A program made the position numbers and the translations under genes. From Epiperipatus broadwayi (Eukaryota; Onychophora; Udeonychophora; Euonychophora; Peripatidae), in contig JAQFVV010000014.1 in assembly GCA_028023455.1 (NCBI GenBank), positions 189,336-253,335 of the forward strand: DNA of 64,000 bases. Reading direction: 5' to 3'. Under the pieces are notes generated by a model that saw only the letters and a list, made by a program, of their open reading frames with translations, did not search any database and was not told where the DNA came from. Shown in pieces: positions 34,621 to 47,299 of this stretch. Every line of letters starts with the position of its first letter. Positions within the stretch are counted from its first letter, which is position 1.

Positions 34621-36609
34621 TTGATGCATAAATGATAACAAAGATGAAGAATTAAAATAAAATTGTAGTTTATTTTAATTTTTTTAGTCTAGGGGAAATG
34701 TAGGAGTATATATATATATACCCATAATACATATAATCAATATGTATAAATTATATTTGTATTCTTATTATATTTTGAAAATAAGTATATAATTTAGTAA
34801 GTTAGTATTTTTCATTGTTGAGAAAAGACGGTTGACAAGGTAATGACCTCTGGGTTCACATACAGTTGATCGAATTAAAGGAAATGAAGTTAATTTAGTG
34901 TTTTAATATTGAATTGTATTGTAACAATGTAGAATGCGATATGCTTCAGCAAGCTCATGGAGCGAGATATAAAAATAATTATATTTTTATAAGATTAAGA
35001 ATTCTATTCTTGCAGCTATATCCTCATAAAAACTTATACTGTGTTTGATTTAAAAGAACAATATATAGTATAAAATCTATATTTTGAATGACTTAATACT
35101 TATTAGAAGAAATTTTTTAATATTTTTTTTAAAGAAAGTAATTTCTAAATTACTTGGTTAGAATATATTTTCGTGTTCGATAAAAAATCATTTTAATCAG
35201 ACTTCTAATTGTAAACTTCATTTTAAAAAGAACATGTTTATAAAAACTTCAACTAAATTTAATGTACTTTACATTATAAGGAAAATGCAAAGCGGTAGAA
35301 CACCAATTTATCGTGGGATATATAAAATGCATTTTCCTAATCAAATATATGTGTGAATAACATCTTTTGCTGAATGTCTATAAAATTATATAAAAGCTAA
35401 AGGAACTGTGTATTAACAAAGATGAAATCTACATATAAGGAGGAAACTAAATGTCAACTTGGGATCCCCTATTATTTTCTTCAATGTATAACAATGAAGG
35501 AATTAAAAATTACATCTTCGAAGGATTTTCATTTGCGAATTCCAGGAACATCTAAGACTATTCTTATATAAATACCATTTAAGTTTTTAAAATTATGATT
35601 GGGAAAGATTAATTTCATTTCCTTTATTATTGTATTCATTTCATTGAAGAAATGAATAATAAGAGAGAATTAATAATTTAAAATATTTTTATTTATATTT
35701 ATGATTAATAAAGATTTAGATATAGGTTAAGAAATATTAATATGGGAAAGGCATGTAAAAATATAGAGGGATAAAGTGAACTTGGAGGTAAGAAATTAAA
35801 TTATTTTTAAATTCACATACTATTATTTTCTATGACATGACACTACATTGTTTATACTAATCTAAATAGTTTAATAACTATAATGTATGATAAGTGGTTA
35901 AATGACTAACATTGATATGAAATATATTTTTATATTAGTAAACAATAAATTACATACAATCATTTTAATGAATGAAAACATTATGTATAAATAATTGGAT
36001 TATTATTTGTATAATCTAATTAATAGATAAGTGTTAATGTAGAATCTTAATATTGGGATACTTATATTTTATATACGTTATAAAATCACATAGTGTTATA
36101 AGTTAGAAAATATATCTACCGTAAGTAAATAGAATATTTATATTTTCAATATAAGGAAGTAGATATATAAATAATTTTTTATATATTATAAAGTTTAAGT
36201 TATTTATTTGTTAAATAAATAATTATTATGTTTTTTTTATATTAAACTAAATGAAGTCTTCAATTTGTTTTATTTATTTATTTGATTTTATCAGATAAGA
36301 ACAAACATTTAATATAATAATTTTTATTGATTATTATATTAACTTCATGAAACCCATTTTAAAGAGTTAGTGAGATTTACTATTATCATTACTCTAGTAT
36401 ATTGATAGGAATCCCTGAAGAGAGAGTAAATTGTTAAACTTCCCTGAGTTCGAAATCTAAGCATAACTGTTAAGTCAATTAAGGTGAAAATTGATTTGAT
36501 GTGGTATATCAAAATTAAATCACATCATTCCTGGCATCCTATATGAAGACCTAAAATCTGACTATAGTGAGATGCGACTGCCTTAACTTATTTTGTTGAG
36601 AGAATGCAT
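34621..36609. other. AT-rich non-coding DNA
   Basis: A slightly less AT-rich part lies at 36360-36600; no frame, repeat family or RNA gene recognised. This DNA separates the two inverted pieces of the satellite-like repeat. Confidence 0.55.
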
Positions 36610-36790
36610 ACCATTACAATATGTATATTGGAGATTATTTATCTTTTTTACATATATGTGATCATGTGTATTGGTTGTATAAGATGCAGTGGATAACTGT
36701 GAGGAGCTTGAAAGTCTGAGTTTAAGTCTTTGTAATTACATTAAATTTACTATAGATAATATATATGTATTTAAATGTTAGATAGATATT
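36610..36790 (-). repeat. Satellite-like unit, partial, inverted
   Basis: GTATAAGATGCAGTGGATAA, GTGAGGAGCTTGAAAGTCTG and TAATTACATTAAATTTACTA match the inverted unit at about 34195-34300. It directly abuts the 3' end of the second RTE copy. Confidence 0.85.
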
Positions 36791-36802
36791 CCTATTGAAT
36801 TG

Positions 36803-39800
36803 AATTCATCATCATCAACCATTATCTCTCCACTGGAGGATGAAGGTCTCTCCAAGTTCAATCCATCTTTTCCTATCTTTAGCTTCTCTTCTCCACATCA
36901 CCCCTGCACACTTTCTTATTTCATCCATCCATCTCACATGTCTCTTTCTGGGTTTTTTACAATCTCTTGGAATCCAGTTTAAAATTTCAATTGTCCATCT
37001 ATTATCATCTCTTCTAGCATTAAGTCCAGCCCAACTCCACTTCAGTCTTTTAATTTTTTCAAGGAGGTCAGTAACACCTGTTTGTTCTCTTACCCATACA
37101 TTGTGTTTTTGATCTCTTCTTGTTACTCCCAATATGCATCTCTCCATACTTTTTTGAGTGGTCTGAAGTCTCTGTATTGCTCTTCTATTAAGTGTCCAAG
37201 TCTCAGATCCATAAGTAAGAACTGGCAAAATACATTTATTAAAAACCTTCCTTTTCAAACACATAGGCATATTTCCTTTTAGTATCAAGTTATTTCTACC
37301 AAAAGCACTCCAACCAAGTTTAATTCTATGATTAATTTCATCCATTATATTTCCATCTGTATTAATAATTTGACCAAGGTATTTGTAACTGTTAACTTCT
37401 TCTAACTCATCATAATCAATCTTTATTTTCATATTTTGAGAAAATCTATTAATCATTATTTTAGTCTTGTTAACATTTATCTATAGTCCTACTTTCATAC
37501 TTTCATCTGATAACTCCTGCAACATTTCCTATAGTTCTAAAGCATTATTTGCAAAAACAACTACATCGTCTGCAAAATCTAAATTACTTAAATAATCTCC
37601 ATTTACTTTCACTCCTTTAGCTTCCCATTTTAATCCACAAAATACTTCTTGCAGTACTGCTCTAAAAAGTTTTGGAGATATGGAGTCACTGTCTTATACC
37701 CTTTTCAATGTTGATTTCCCTACTATCATTATGTAATCTAATTGTTACTGTTGCATTTTTATAAATATTCTTTAAAATATGACAATATCCTGACCTTGAT
37801 GATCCAATGCTTTAATCACTGAAGAAATGTTTATAGAATCAAATGCCTTTTCATAATCTACAAATCCTCAGCATAATGGCAACTTATATTCATTTGTCCT
37901 TTCTATAACTTCTCTCAATATCTGGATATGATCTACTGTACTAAAACCACTTTTAAATCCAGCTTGTTCTCTTAGTTGGTGGAAATCCAGTGTTTTCTGT
38001 AGACGAGTTGTAATTATCTTAGTAAAAATTTTGTATAAAACTGATAAAAGACTGATAGGTCTGTAATTTCTAATATCTTATTTATCACCTTTTTTAAATA
38101 TTAATATTAATACTGCATTCTTCCAGTCTTCTGGTACATCTTTATCATTTAGACATTTGGTATATAACTTTGCTAAAAATTTTCTATTACTTCACCTGCT
38201 TCTTTTAATATATCAATTGTAATTCCATCATTACCTGGAGCCTTCTCTTTCTTCATAAATTTAATTGCATGTTTCACTTCCTCATTCAAAATTCTGGACA
38301 ATTCGGAAGATATAATAGGTATAGTAGGCACATGTTCTTTACTACTATACAATTCTTGATAGAAGTCTTCCACACATTTCATGATGTCATCTCTCTTTTT
38401 AGTAATAATGCCATCTTTTTTTCTTATTGCAGATATAAATTTTCTACCAATACCAAAATGTTGTTTTACACTCTTTAGACTTTTATTCTCTTCTACAGCT
38501 TTCCTTGCTAGTTCACGATTACACTTTCTTATATCATTTTCAACTCTTTTCCGCACCATTTTAGAAAATTCGAGATTTTCAATCTTTTTTAATGCATCAT
38601 TGTTGTATGTCATCATATTCCTTCTTTTCTTTATAAATTCTCTAGTCTCAGTAGAAATTTTATTGGTCAATTGCTGCTTTTTTTCTACCAGCTATTTTTG
38701 TTGCAGTTTTTAAAAGTGTATCAGTTATTTTTTTATTATGGTCATTCAAACCTGAATCATGTTCAAAATCTACTAATACTTGAAACTGATTTGTAAGTTC
38801 GAATTTAAATTCACTAGAATGTTTCTGAAGATTAGAAATATCAACTGTAAATATTGTTTTTCTGAATAATTTTTGTCTCTCTAGTTTTGCATTAACATGT
38901 ATCTTACATCTTACTAATCGATGATCACTTCCTGTATTAAATTTATTAAGATCACTACAATCTTGAAATATGTATTTTCTGTTAGTCAAAATATAATCCA
39001 GTTCTACTGTATCTTCATTTAGATGCTTCCTTGTCTATTTCCTTTTAACATTTTTCTCAAAAAAAGATTTCATAATATAAAGTTTTTCTTTTTCTGCAAA
39101 CTCCACAAGTCTATGTCCTCTCTCATTTCTATTACCATAACCAAAATTACCTACAGCATTTTCTTCTTTCATTTGTTTACCAATTCTAGCATTAAAGCCT
39201 CCCATAACAATTTTAAAATGTTGTTTACTCTTATGCCTTTGGTACATCCATATAAAAATCTTCTATAACTTCATCACTATGAGAACTTGTTGGGGCATAA
39301 ACCTGAATTATCTGCATTTGGTATCTGCTATTAAGTTGTAAAACTAATCTTGCCACTCTGTCCGATACACTATCAATCTCCACAATGTTGTTCTTCCATT
39401 TTTAATTTATAATGAATTCTACTCCACTTGTATTTCCAATATTTGTGCCTTTATAGTAGAGTGTATGTCCCCTTTTTAAATCAATTGTTTTTTCACCAAT
39501 CTTCCTTCACTTGAAAGTAATCTGCAGTTGTAAGTACCTAAATAAACAGTCATCATCAAATGGCAGCCTGAGTCCGCAATCAGGGGATTCTTAGCACCCT
39601 CCGCCTTCGGCCACCAACCACTGCCTTGGTTGGTGACTTTACAGCCTCCTGAGAATAAGGGCCATGTTTTATTTTTGTCTGTCATGATTGTATATATTGG
39701 AAAAAATATTCACATACTCGGACGTAAAAAGCCAATAAACTCACCACGCTGGCTAATGCATGTTAGTGAGCAGCTCATCCATATTTGTATACTATTTGAA

Positions 39801-39908
39801 TAATCATATAGTAATAACAGCTGCAACGACAAGAACGTATGGAGTGGATATTAGGAATTTGCCCGCTCGGTTCCTTTAATTCCTCCAAGAGGAATCAAAA
39901 CGTCTCCT
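36803..39908 (-). mobile_element. Second RTE retrotransposon copy, opposite strand
   Basis: It is the reverse-oriented sister of 28042-31322 and nearly full length. It runs from the GATGATGATG-type tail (at 36808-36820 on the + strand as CATCATCATCAACC) to the 5' end matching GATTCCTCTTGG near 39892. The 5' region lacks about 70 bp found in the other copy. A deletion of about 80 bp removes part of the endonuclease after SSEGRL. No clear target duplication is visible. Confidence 0.9.
36815..39685 (-). pseudogene. RTE endonuclease-reverse transcriptase, broken copy
   Basis: It starts at the same MTDKNKTWPLF methionine (39685). Readable blocks are VMGGFNARIGKQMK (the GDFN motif has become GGFN), TNRKYIFQDC, GSDHRLVRCK, RPISLLSVLYKI-like sequence near 38040, and the intact 213-codon end (36815-37456). 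That end carries NSYKYLGQIINTDGNI, LTYGSETWTLNRR and WSWAGLNARRDDNR. Stops and frameshifts occur near 37460, 38170, 38660, 39000 and 39250. It is clearly more decayed than the + strand copy. Confidence 0.9.
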
Positions 39909-42404
39909 TTCAGTTAATAGCAAACTCCTTTCTGCAGACATAATCAATTTAATAGACAACCATATATTAAAATTATGCTTTTATTTTCATCTAATCGACT
40001 TTCGTTCAAAATTGAATCTTGTTAAGGTGTTATATTATTTCTGTATGTTATGTGATTTACATATCCTCGTACTATCACTCTCCTATTGACCAACTCTAAC
40101 CCTAAATTTTTTTTTATAACTTCCAATTTTTATTAATGACCATTATTTTTCTCCCAATTTTATTGCATTTTGCACTAAATTTATTCCTGTATATTCATTG
40201 TCTTCTACACTTTTCTTTCTTTATAATTTGTATATATGACTTGTTTTTAAAAAATGGCAAAATGATCCTGACTTAATATCTAAATCACATGACTGACATA
40301 CAGAATTAAGGTAATTATCTTGACAATGTTTAATTTTGAACAAAAGTCTAGATGAAAATAAAAGCATAATTATATAATATCTATTAAGTTGATTATTTTT
40401 GCATAATTCAATTCAATAGAAATGTATAATAAGGAAGCAATATAATAGTTGAAAACAGAATAATATCAAGTGAAATATGTATATAAATTGCAACTAATTG
40501 ATTTGGTATAAAATTTTTTTTTTGTGAGGTAGTCTATTTGTGGAATAATATTAAAAGTAAAATACTATCCATGTATTTTTCATTTAAGTGTAGAGTAATA
40601 CAATAGAGATTTCTAATAACTATAGACTTTGGGAAATAAGCTGAAGACTAATAGCTTCTGTTTCTTATTCTGTGCTTTTGATTGTAGCTAACACATATAG
40701 AAAAAATATTCTTTACTTGTTTTTGCTGGTCATACTAATCCCTCACATTTTGCAGCTGATCTTGATTATTCTTTTTAAATTCTAATGATATAAAACATAT
40801 TACAGTAATTGACAAATATAATTTGATTTCAATATCAATCAGAATGCATCTATATATTTTTACTTATCCTCAACTCTTATATTAGCTTCTTATCTTGTTT
40901 TTTGATCAAATGTAGCTAGTACTTAAACAATATAGCCAAATATTAAAATAACCAAAGAAAAGAAAATAACTTCTTTCTTTTGTTTAAAAAATATAACTTA
41001 TTATAACATTAAGGAAATTAAATAAACATGTTTGCATATTATTTTACAATAAAAAAAAAAAAAAAACGTTATTAAAAGTTAAGCCTCATTGCAGAATTAG
41101 CTGGAGATTTAAAAACTTATAAAATATAACTATGTATGTTTATATAATTATATAAATTCTAGGCATAGAATTTCCTTCAGTATCTTCAAATATATATTTT
41201 TCTCAATATATGAAAGCTTATATAAACACTCACCAGATGGAATGGACAATATATATATATATATATATACAAGTGTCTAAATATCTTTATTCAAAATGAT
41301 TGAAATATCTATATAATTGTTATAAAAGTGGAATATTAAAAAAGTAGAATATCTCTATGAGTGTTAGGATGTAGTGAAACAAAAAATAAATAAATACAAA
41401 GCCCCATTTGTTGCCAAAAGTTGTGATTATATGTTTTATTTATCTCAAAATTTCATATATTGTGAACAATATCTGTAGCTGTTATTATGGATTTGAAGTT
41501 TCTGGTCACTGATGATATTTGCTCTATTAGGACAAACATGAATCTAATTTTTTTTACTATTCATTCCCATCAAATTTGGCACTTATTTAAAAAATAACTA
41601 TTTTTTAATATTTTTATTATTTTCATATTTTTTTTTAGCTGATACTTTTTAAACTTAGCTAATAAACTTTTAAAGATATAACTAAAAAAAATATTTAAAT
41701 ATATTGTTAATATATGCTGCCACTAGCATGAAAAAGTTGTCATATTTTGTACAGTGGAATTACATCATTTCTTTGAATTTTTTATATGCCAAGGAGGTGA
41801 TCACACAAATTTTGAACAATTTCTATTACATCACTTGTAGTCATCAATATTAAAGTAGCTTTTGCTATTATGCATTTCTATTGCATACCTTAGCTTATTT
41901 CAGCATGCATTCCTGTTGCTTCCATTATAACTCATGATTCATTTCTATAAATTATAGAAATGTGATAGTAGCAGTACATAGTTTATACAAGCTTGCATTT
42001 AAGAAACTTATTGTACTGTAGGTTCATTTCCAATTAGTGTTATATTTATGGTAACTTTTTGATAGATTATGCTGATGTATTAATAATATGACAAAATAAT
42101 AGTATCATGAGAAACAAAAATAAAAAATGCTGACAAAGGTCTGGTAGTATCCAAATTCCTTCTAGTATTTAGAGAAAAAAATTGAATATTTTTTTGGAGA
42201 GCAAAAGAGCATCTTTATCAATTCTTAGTCTTGACAGATGCATTAAAGTATGTTGTAAAACTACCATGAAAATAAAATGTGCTTAACATTTCCCGTAGTA
42301 ATAGAAAGAATTATATGGAGCATATTGAAAAATTTTTATCACATAGCAAGAAACTTTGATTTTGAAAAGATAATGGGTTTTAATAGATTATTGAAAACTT
42401 TGAT
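39909..42404. other. AT-rich non-coding DNA
   Basis: Contains a (TA)n run near 41241-41270 and A/T runs. No gene recognised. Confidence 0.55.
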
Positions 42405-42840
42405 ATTATTGATTGCAGTGTATAGATGTGAGGCATAGATATTCAAACAAGAGAGTGCAAGGATAGACCCTTTAGAAACAAAATGTTATTGAAGGATGCT
42501 TGGGTTACCATAGATAGTTAAGAGAAGCAATAAATGGGTTTCATGTTGACAGATTCATAAAAATAACAGGAGATGATAAAGTAAAGAGAGCTATTCTATT
42601 TTGGACGTATGATGAGACAGGTGGACACATCAGAAAAGGGTTGTCATAATTGGAATTGTGAACAAATCAAGAACAAGAGGATGATCAAAAGTCTCATGTA
42701 TGAATATTATCACAGAATGGTCAAGGTAAATAGTATTGGAAGTATGTAGAAGAGGAGAAGGAAAATTGTCTGGAAGCAATTTAACTACAGTTATCCATCA
42801 TTGAAATGATGGGACAAGTGAATGATGAAGATAATTCAGT
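42405..42840 (+). mobile_element. Non-LTR retrotransposon fragment (reverse transcriptase 3' end)
   Basis: Conceptual reading across several stops gives VYRCEA, then RIDPLETKCY and RMLGLP, then a stretch like RRxGRPKVSWMDNITEW (seen as SKVSCMNIITEWS), then VIHH. This is the usual carboxyl end of LINE reverse transcriptases (YGCETW, ETKCYRRMLG, GRPKxSWxDNIxEW). It differs from the RTE copies here, so it is another LINE family. It is only about 430 bp and heavily mutated. Confidence 0.75.
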
Positions 42841-45837
42841 TTTTAGCGTACTAATGTGAAGAATCTTACAAAATTTAATTATATGCAGCCAGTTAACTTC
42901 TTTTCAGACAAATGAACAAAATACATATATTGGAAAATTGGCTTCTTATATTTAAAAACTGTAAAGAAATGTAGAAATTAATCATATAAGAAAAAGCAAG
43001 ATTGAAAAGGAGTTTTTTAAGTGATCCATATTACTTCTGAAGTTGAATTTTATCATATTTATGGATATTTCAGAGAATCTAAAGAGGAATTATGATCTTT
43101 TCAAAAATGAATTCTAAAGGCCAGATCAAAAAAAAAAAAATCCCCAAGATATTTGAAAGTTTGAAATCCTAAGAAGTTAAAATAGCTTATCCACAAATTC
43201 TATTAAGATTTGAAACAAGAGAATTCAAAATGTATTACTCAGTCTGTACTCCCTCTTCTATGTCATCTTCAAGTTGTAGATTGTTGCATTAAATGAGTTT
43301 CTCAAATTTTTTATTGCCCCTGCAGATTTGTTTGCTTATATGAAGCATGACTTGAAGTGAATTATCTTATTGTTAAAATAAATCTTTTAAAATTATGAAT
43401 AAATCAAGTTGACAGTATTTAAGCATCTCTAGCCTTTGATAGGCATAAAAGTTTACTAAAAAAAGCAAGAAGCAGGAAAGAAATACTATATCCATACCGT
43501 AAAAAGAAGGCAAACTTCATGTTCTTTGTAAAATGGATTATTTTGTTTGAAATTTCTATTGTGTGCAATTTAATTCAATGGTAATGTGATATGATCAGGA
43601 GCAAAAGAACCTATATCAATTCTTAGATGAAAAAAAAAATTACTTTAACCATTTAACTGATGGGCTTAACATGCTTTTTTAATGCATGAACAAAACATGA
43701 TCTTCCAAGTCATTAAGCCTATGATTATAATAAATTGTCTGCTGGGAAAGAAGCTATTATGATGCAATATTTCAATATTAGCTTAATTTTAAAATCACAT
43801 CATTCATCCATTTGTTTCACTCCTCTAATGGATAAGTTGAAATAATATTTATGATTAAAAAAATAATTAGATAATTAATTGTTTGGAGGTTAAATGACAA
43901 TTAAGTACAAATGACAGGCTGAATAAGCAGATTTCTTTATTTTCTTTCCAAGTGATAATTAATTTGACAGTCTTTGATATTTGAGTTATTTGTTAAAGTG
44001 AGATATAAATATTTTGAATAATTGCTTGATGACTTTAATACTCAATTAAATGTTCATATATATTTTGTTTATATTATATGATTTCAGAGCTGCAATATTT
44101 GCTTTTAATATAGTTGGTTAATCTTTGAAAATAAACAAAAAAATATATATTAAAGAAAAAAACCTGGGAAATAAATATAATTTTTAATTTTCAAGATGGT
44201 AATAAAAATAATTTAATTGTAAAATAATTTTTAATTAAATAAGAATGAAGTAGGATAACTTTCAATTTATTTTTGGCTTTATAATTTGTGAAATTAATTC
44301 GTATAGTTTGATCTTTTAAGAATTTAATATTGATTGTAATTTTTTTTTTTTAAAGAATATCCTTGATTGAGAAAAATACCAATTTCAGTTTTTCATATAA
44401 TGAAGAAAAGAAATTAGTTTATGAAAATTTTAATTTTGTCCTTAAGGCATAGTTAAAAAAGTTGACCTGGCTTTATATCTATTTATATAATTAATATGTT
44501 AATATTCATTTTTTTGTTTTTGTTTTTAGAATTCTATAAAACATATAATTTTAACTGTGTAATAATAAAATAATTATTTTTTAAAAAAAAACTTGTATGA
44601 AATTATTATCAACCTGTAATGAGTCTTAAAATGGAAAGCAAAATATTTTTTCTTTTTTGCATTTTTAATTATGTAGATTTATGTGAGACTTATTTGTATT
44701 TATATATAAGAAATGTAAATTGCAAACAATGTATGTAATAAATAAATAAATATTTATAAACTTAAAGTTTTGAAAAACAGTAATAAATTGCTGAAATACT
44801 TTCAGTCACTATTATATAATCATTATCAACTTTTTTCATTTATAGACTGGATACAATTAGTTCTTGCAATGTGCTATTTCACATTATTCTCCATGCATCA
44901 ACATCTTGTCTATTAAGTATATCTTAATTAATTTATTATATATATATATATATATTGTAATATGAGGAACAAAAAGTGATCTGACTATACATTAATTTAC
45001 TATAAGCACAGGCAAGTATAAAAGAATAACATGTATATATACTAGAGCATGGGTAAAGAAGTTAAAATCAGGTATTTATCCCAGTTTAAAAATATTTCAA
45101 ATTCTTGAGCACTATGTCAATCAGATATCTATCTGACAGGTGTCCTGCTGAATTCCTCTGTTATTGCATTTAACCCATGATCTCCACCACTTCAGAAATG
45201 TAGATCCTATCCTAATTGTTATTTTAATAAAATTAATAGAATCATGATGAATTTGTAAGAGATCTATCCACAATGATTAATACTTATGAGTTTTACAGAT
45301 TCTTTTATTACATTATCGCTAAGGTTTACAGCCTTGTTAAAACTATTATTTATATTTATGTAAATAAATTCATTAAGTAATTAAATACCTGATGGGTGTA
45401 CATTTCAAAATCTATCTATTATGTTACTCCATGGGAAATTTTAATTAAGATATTTCTCTACCGTTTCGTAATATTTTTAAAATAAATAAATTAAAATAAT
45501 TAAAAATTTCCAATAGTTTTGTGCAGATCAAAAATCATGTATCACTGCCCCAGATTCAGATACATAAATTTACTTTAAGAACACATTTTAACTCGCTCTT
45601 TTCAGTCATTTCTCATTCAGATTGTATTTCATTAGTGAGCATTTTTTATTTATGAATTTGGGCAGAAATATTGAATGAATATTTTATACTACTTATTCAT
45701 TTTTAAATCATGGGCATTGAGGTACGAAGTATTGCTCTTCTATATCTATGCTTTCCTTCATGTAAACAACAAATGCACACACTACTATTTGAAGTATTAA
45801 CATTACAAGCCTATTATTAGAATATATACATAAGATA
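42841..45837. other. AT-rich non-coding DNA
   Basis: No gene is recognised. A (TA)n run lies near 44938-44956 and an AAAT-type run near 44740. Confidence 0.55.
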
Positions 45838-46650
45838 TTGCTTTGCATTTTCCTGAAGGATTGTGATGATGGTGTTCTTGTTGTATTTTTATATTGGACT
45901 ATTTCCATCATCTAATATGTGTATTGAATGTCTTTAGAAAAATTTAACTTTATTTAAATATTCCAAATACATTCAACTGTTAGTAATAGCACATCAAACA
46001 GGTTAGTATATGCATAATGTTTTGAGATGTATTATTCTCCCCTCTTCTTCAGGTTTTGCTGGCAATGAACAGTGGCGATACTAGCATGGGATTCGAATAT
46101 GGACGCTTAGATTCTTGAGTATTGAATTTTAAGGTAATGTGCTAATCAACAGCCATCCTGCCAAAGGCAACAATCTGTAGTAATTTCATATATTTATCTA
46201 TGAGGTTTCTCCTGATTTCTCCACTTTTTCCTAAGAGCAAAGTTGATTAGTGGTTTCCATACATTATGTATAGTCAAACTAGGTTGGCTTATGGAATTTT
46301 TTGCCATTGTCATGTGAGCAGTTTCTTTAAATTTTTTTCATTGAATCTTTTCTTCTGTATCTAATATTTTTGTATTTTCCCAATTGAACATATGTTCATT
46401 GGTATGTTTTCTCTTTTCTAATCATCAGTTTATATTCTTGCAAGCTCTTTTTAATGGGATGACTGGTCTCACTAATTTATGTTCTTCCACATTCACATGG
46501 TATTTTATAGATGCAGTTTTTTATTTTTGGCATTTCAACTTTAGGCTTTGTAGATGTTAGAATTCATCATAGGGTGGTATGGCTCTGGAAAGCTGTTCTA
46601 ATGTTATGCTGATTGCAGATTTTCCTTAATTTGTCTGCTATTTTCTATAG
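45838..46650 (-). mobile_element. Penelope-like element, inverted partial copy
   Basis: This is the reverse complement of the 3' part of the + strand PLE. Shared pieces include TTTTTATATTGGACTATT, GTGTATTGAATGTCTTTA, CTCCACTTTTTCCTAAGAGC, GTTTCCATACATTATGTATA and CTGATTGCAGATTTTCC. It meets the + strand partial copy head to head at about 46650. Penelope elements often carry such inverted partial copies at the 5' side, so this fits the family's insertion habit. Confidence 0.88.
46085..46160 (-). repeat. tRNA-like module in PLE (inverted copy)
   Basis: On the - strand it reads GGATGGCTGTTGATTAG, CTTAAAATTCAATACTCAAG and ATATTCGAATCCCATGCTAG, a diverged version of the module at 47033-47107. Confidence 0.7.
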
Positions 46651-46651
46651 T

Positions 46652-47290
46652 ACACTACAAAGCCTAAACATGAAATTCTGAAAAGAAAAAACTGCATCTA
46701 TGAAATACCATGTGAATGTGGAAGAATATATGTAGGTGAGACGAGTTGTTCCATTGAAAAGTACTTGCAAGAACATAAACTGATGATTAGAAAAGAGAAA
46801 ACAGATGTGTTTAAGGTAGCAGACCATGTATGTGCCAATGGATATATGTTCAATTGGGAAAATACAAAAATATTCATATGACAATAGCAAAAAATTCCAT
46901 AGGCCAACCTAGTCTGACTATACATAATGTATGGAAATCACTAATCAACTTTGCTCTTAGGAAAAAGTGGAGAAATGAGGAGGAACTTCATAGATAAGTA
47001 TATAAAATTTCTACTGACTGTTGCTTTTGGCAGGCTGGCTCAGTTGGTTAGAGCGTTACCTTAAAATTCAATATTCAAGAAGCTAAAGATCCAGGTTCAA
47101 ATCCCATGCTAGTACTGTCACTGGTCAGGCCAGCAACATGTGAAGAAGAGGGGAGAATAATACCTCTTGAAATGTTGTGCATATTCTAATTTGGAATATT
47201 TAAATAAAGTTAAATTTTTTTAAAGACATTCAATACACATAATAGCGATGGAAATAGTTCAATATAAAAATACAACTAGAACACTATCTT
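46652..47290 (+). mobile_element. Penelope-like element, upstream partial copy (terminal repeat) with GIY-YIG fragment
   Basis: It begins inside the endonuclease region and reads NCIYEIPCECGRIYVGETS, then EHKLMIRKEKTDVFKVADHV and FNWENTKI. This GIY-YIG domain is better preserved than that of the main copy. A tRNA-like module (47033-47107) and the end segment TAAAGACATTCAATACACAT (about 47222) follow. That end segment recurs at about 49889 at the end of the main copy. The two repeats behave like the pseudo-LTRs of tandem PLE insertions. Confidence 0.88.
47033..47107 (+). repeat. tRNA-like module in PLE 3' region
   Basis: TGGCTCAGTTGG (A-box-like) and GGTTCAAATCC (exact B-box pattern) are about 50 bp apart, with TTAGAGCG after the first as in tRNA D arms. 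The 5' and 3' acceptor strands do not pair well, so it is a tRNA-derived segment rather than a working tRNA. It lies just downstream of the GIY-YIG region. Confidence 0.75.
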
Positions 47291-47299
47291 CACAAAGCT

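Noticed and set aside
36800-38713. Several + strand open frames across the second RTE copy.
   Set aside because: Antisense shadows of the reverse transcriptase on the - strand.
46645-46925. Two - strand open frames of 75-81 codons.
   Set aside because: They are antisense shadows of the GIY-YIG region of the Penelope partial copy.
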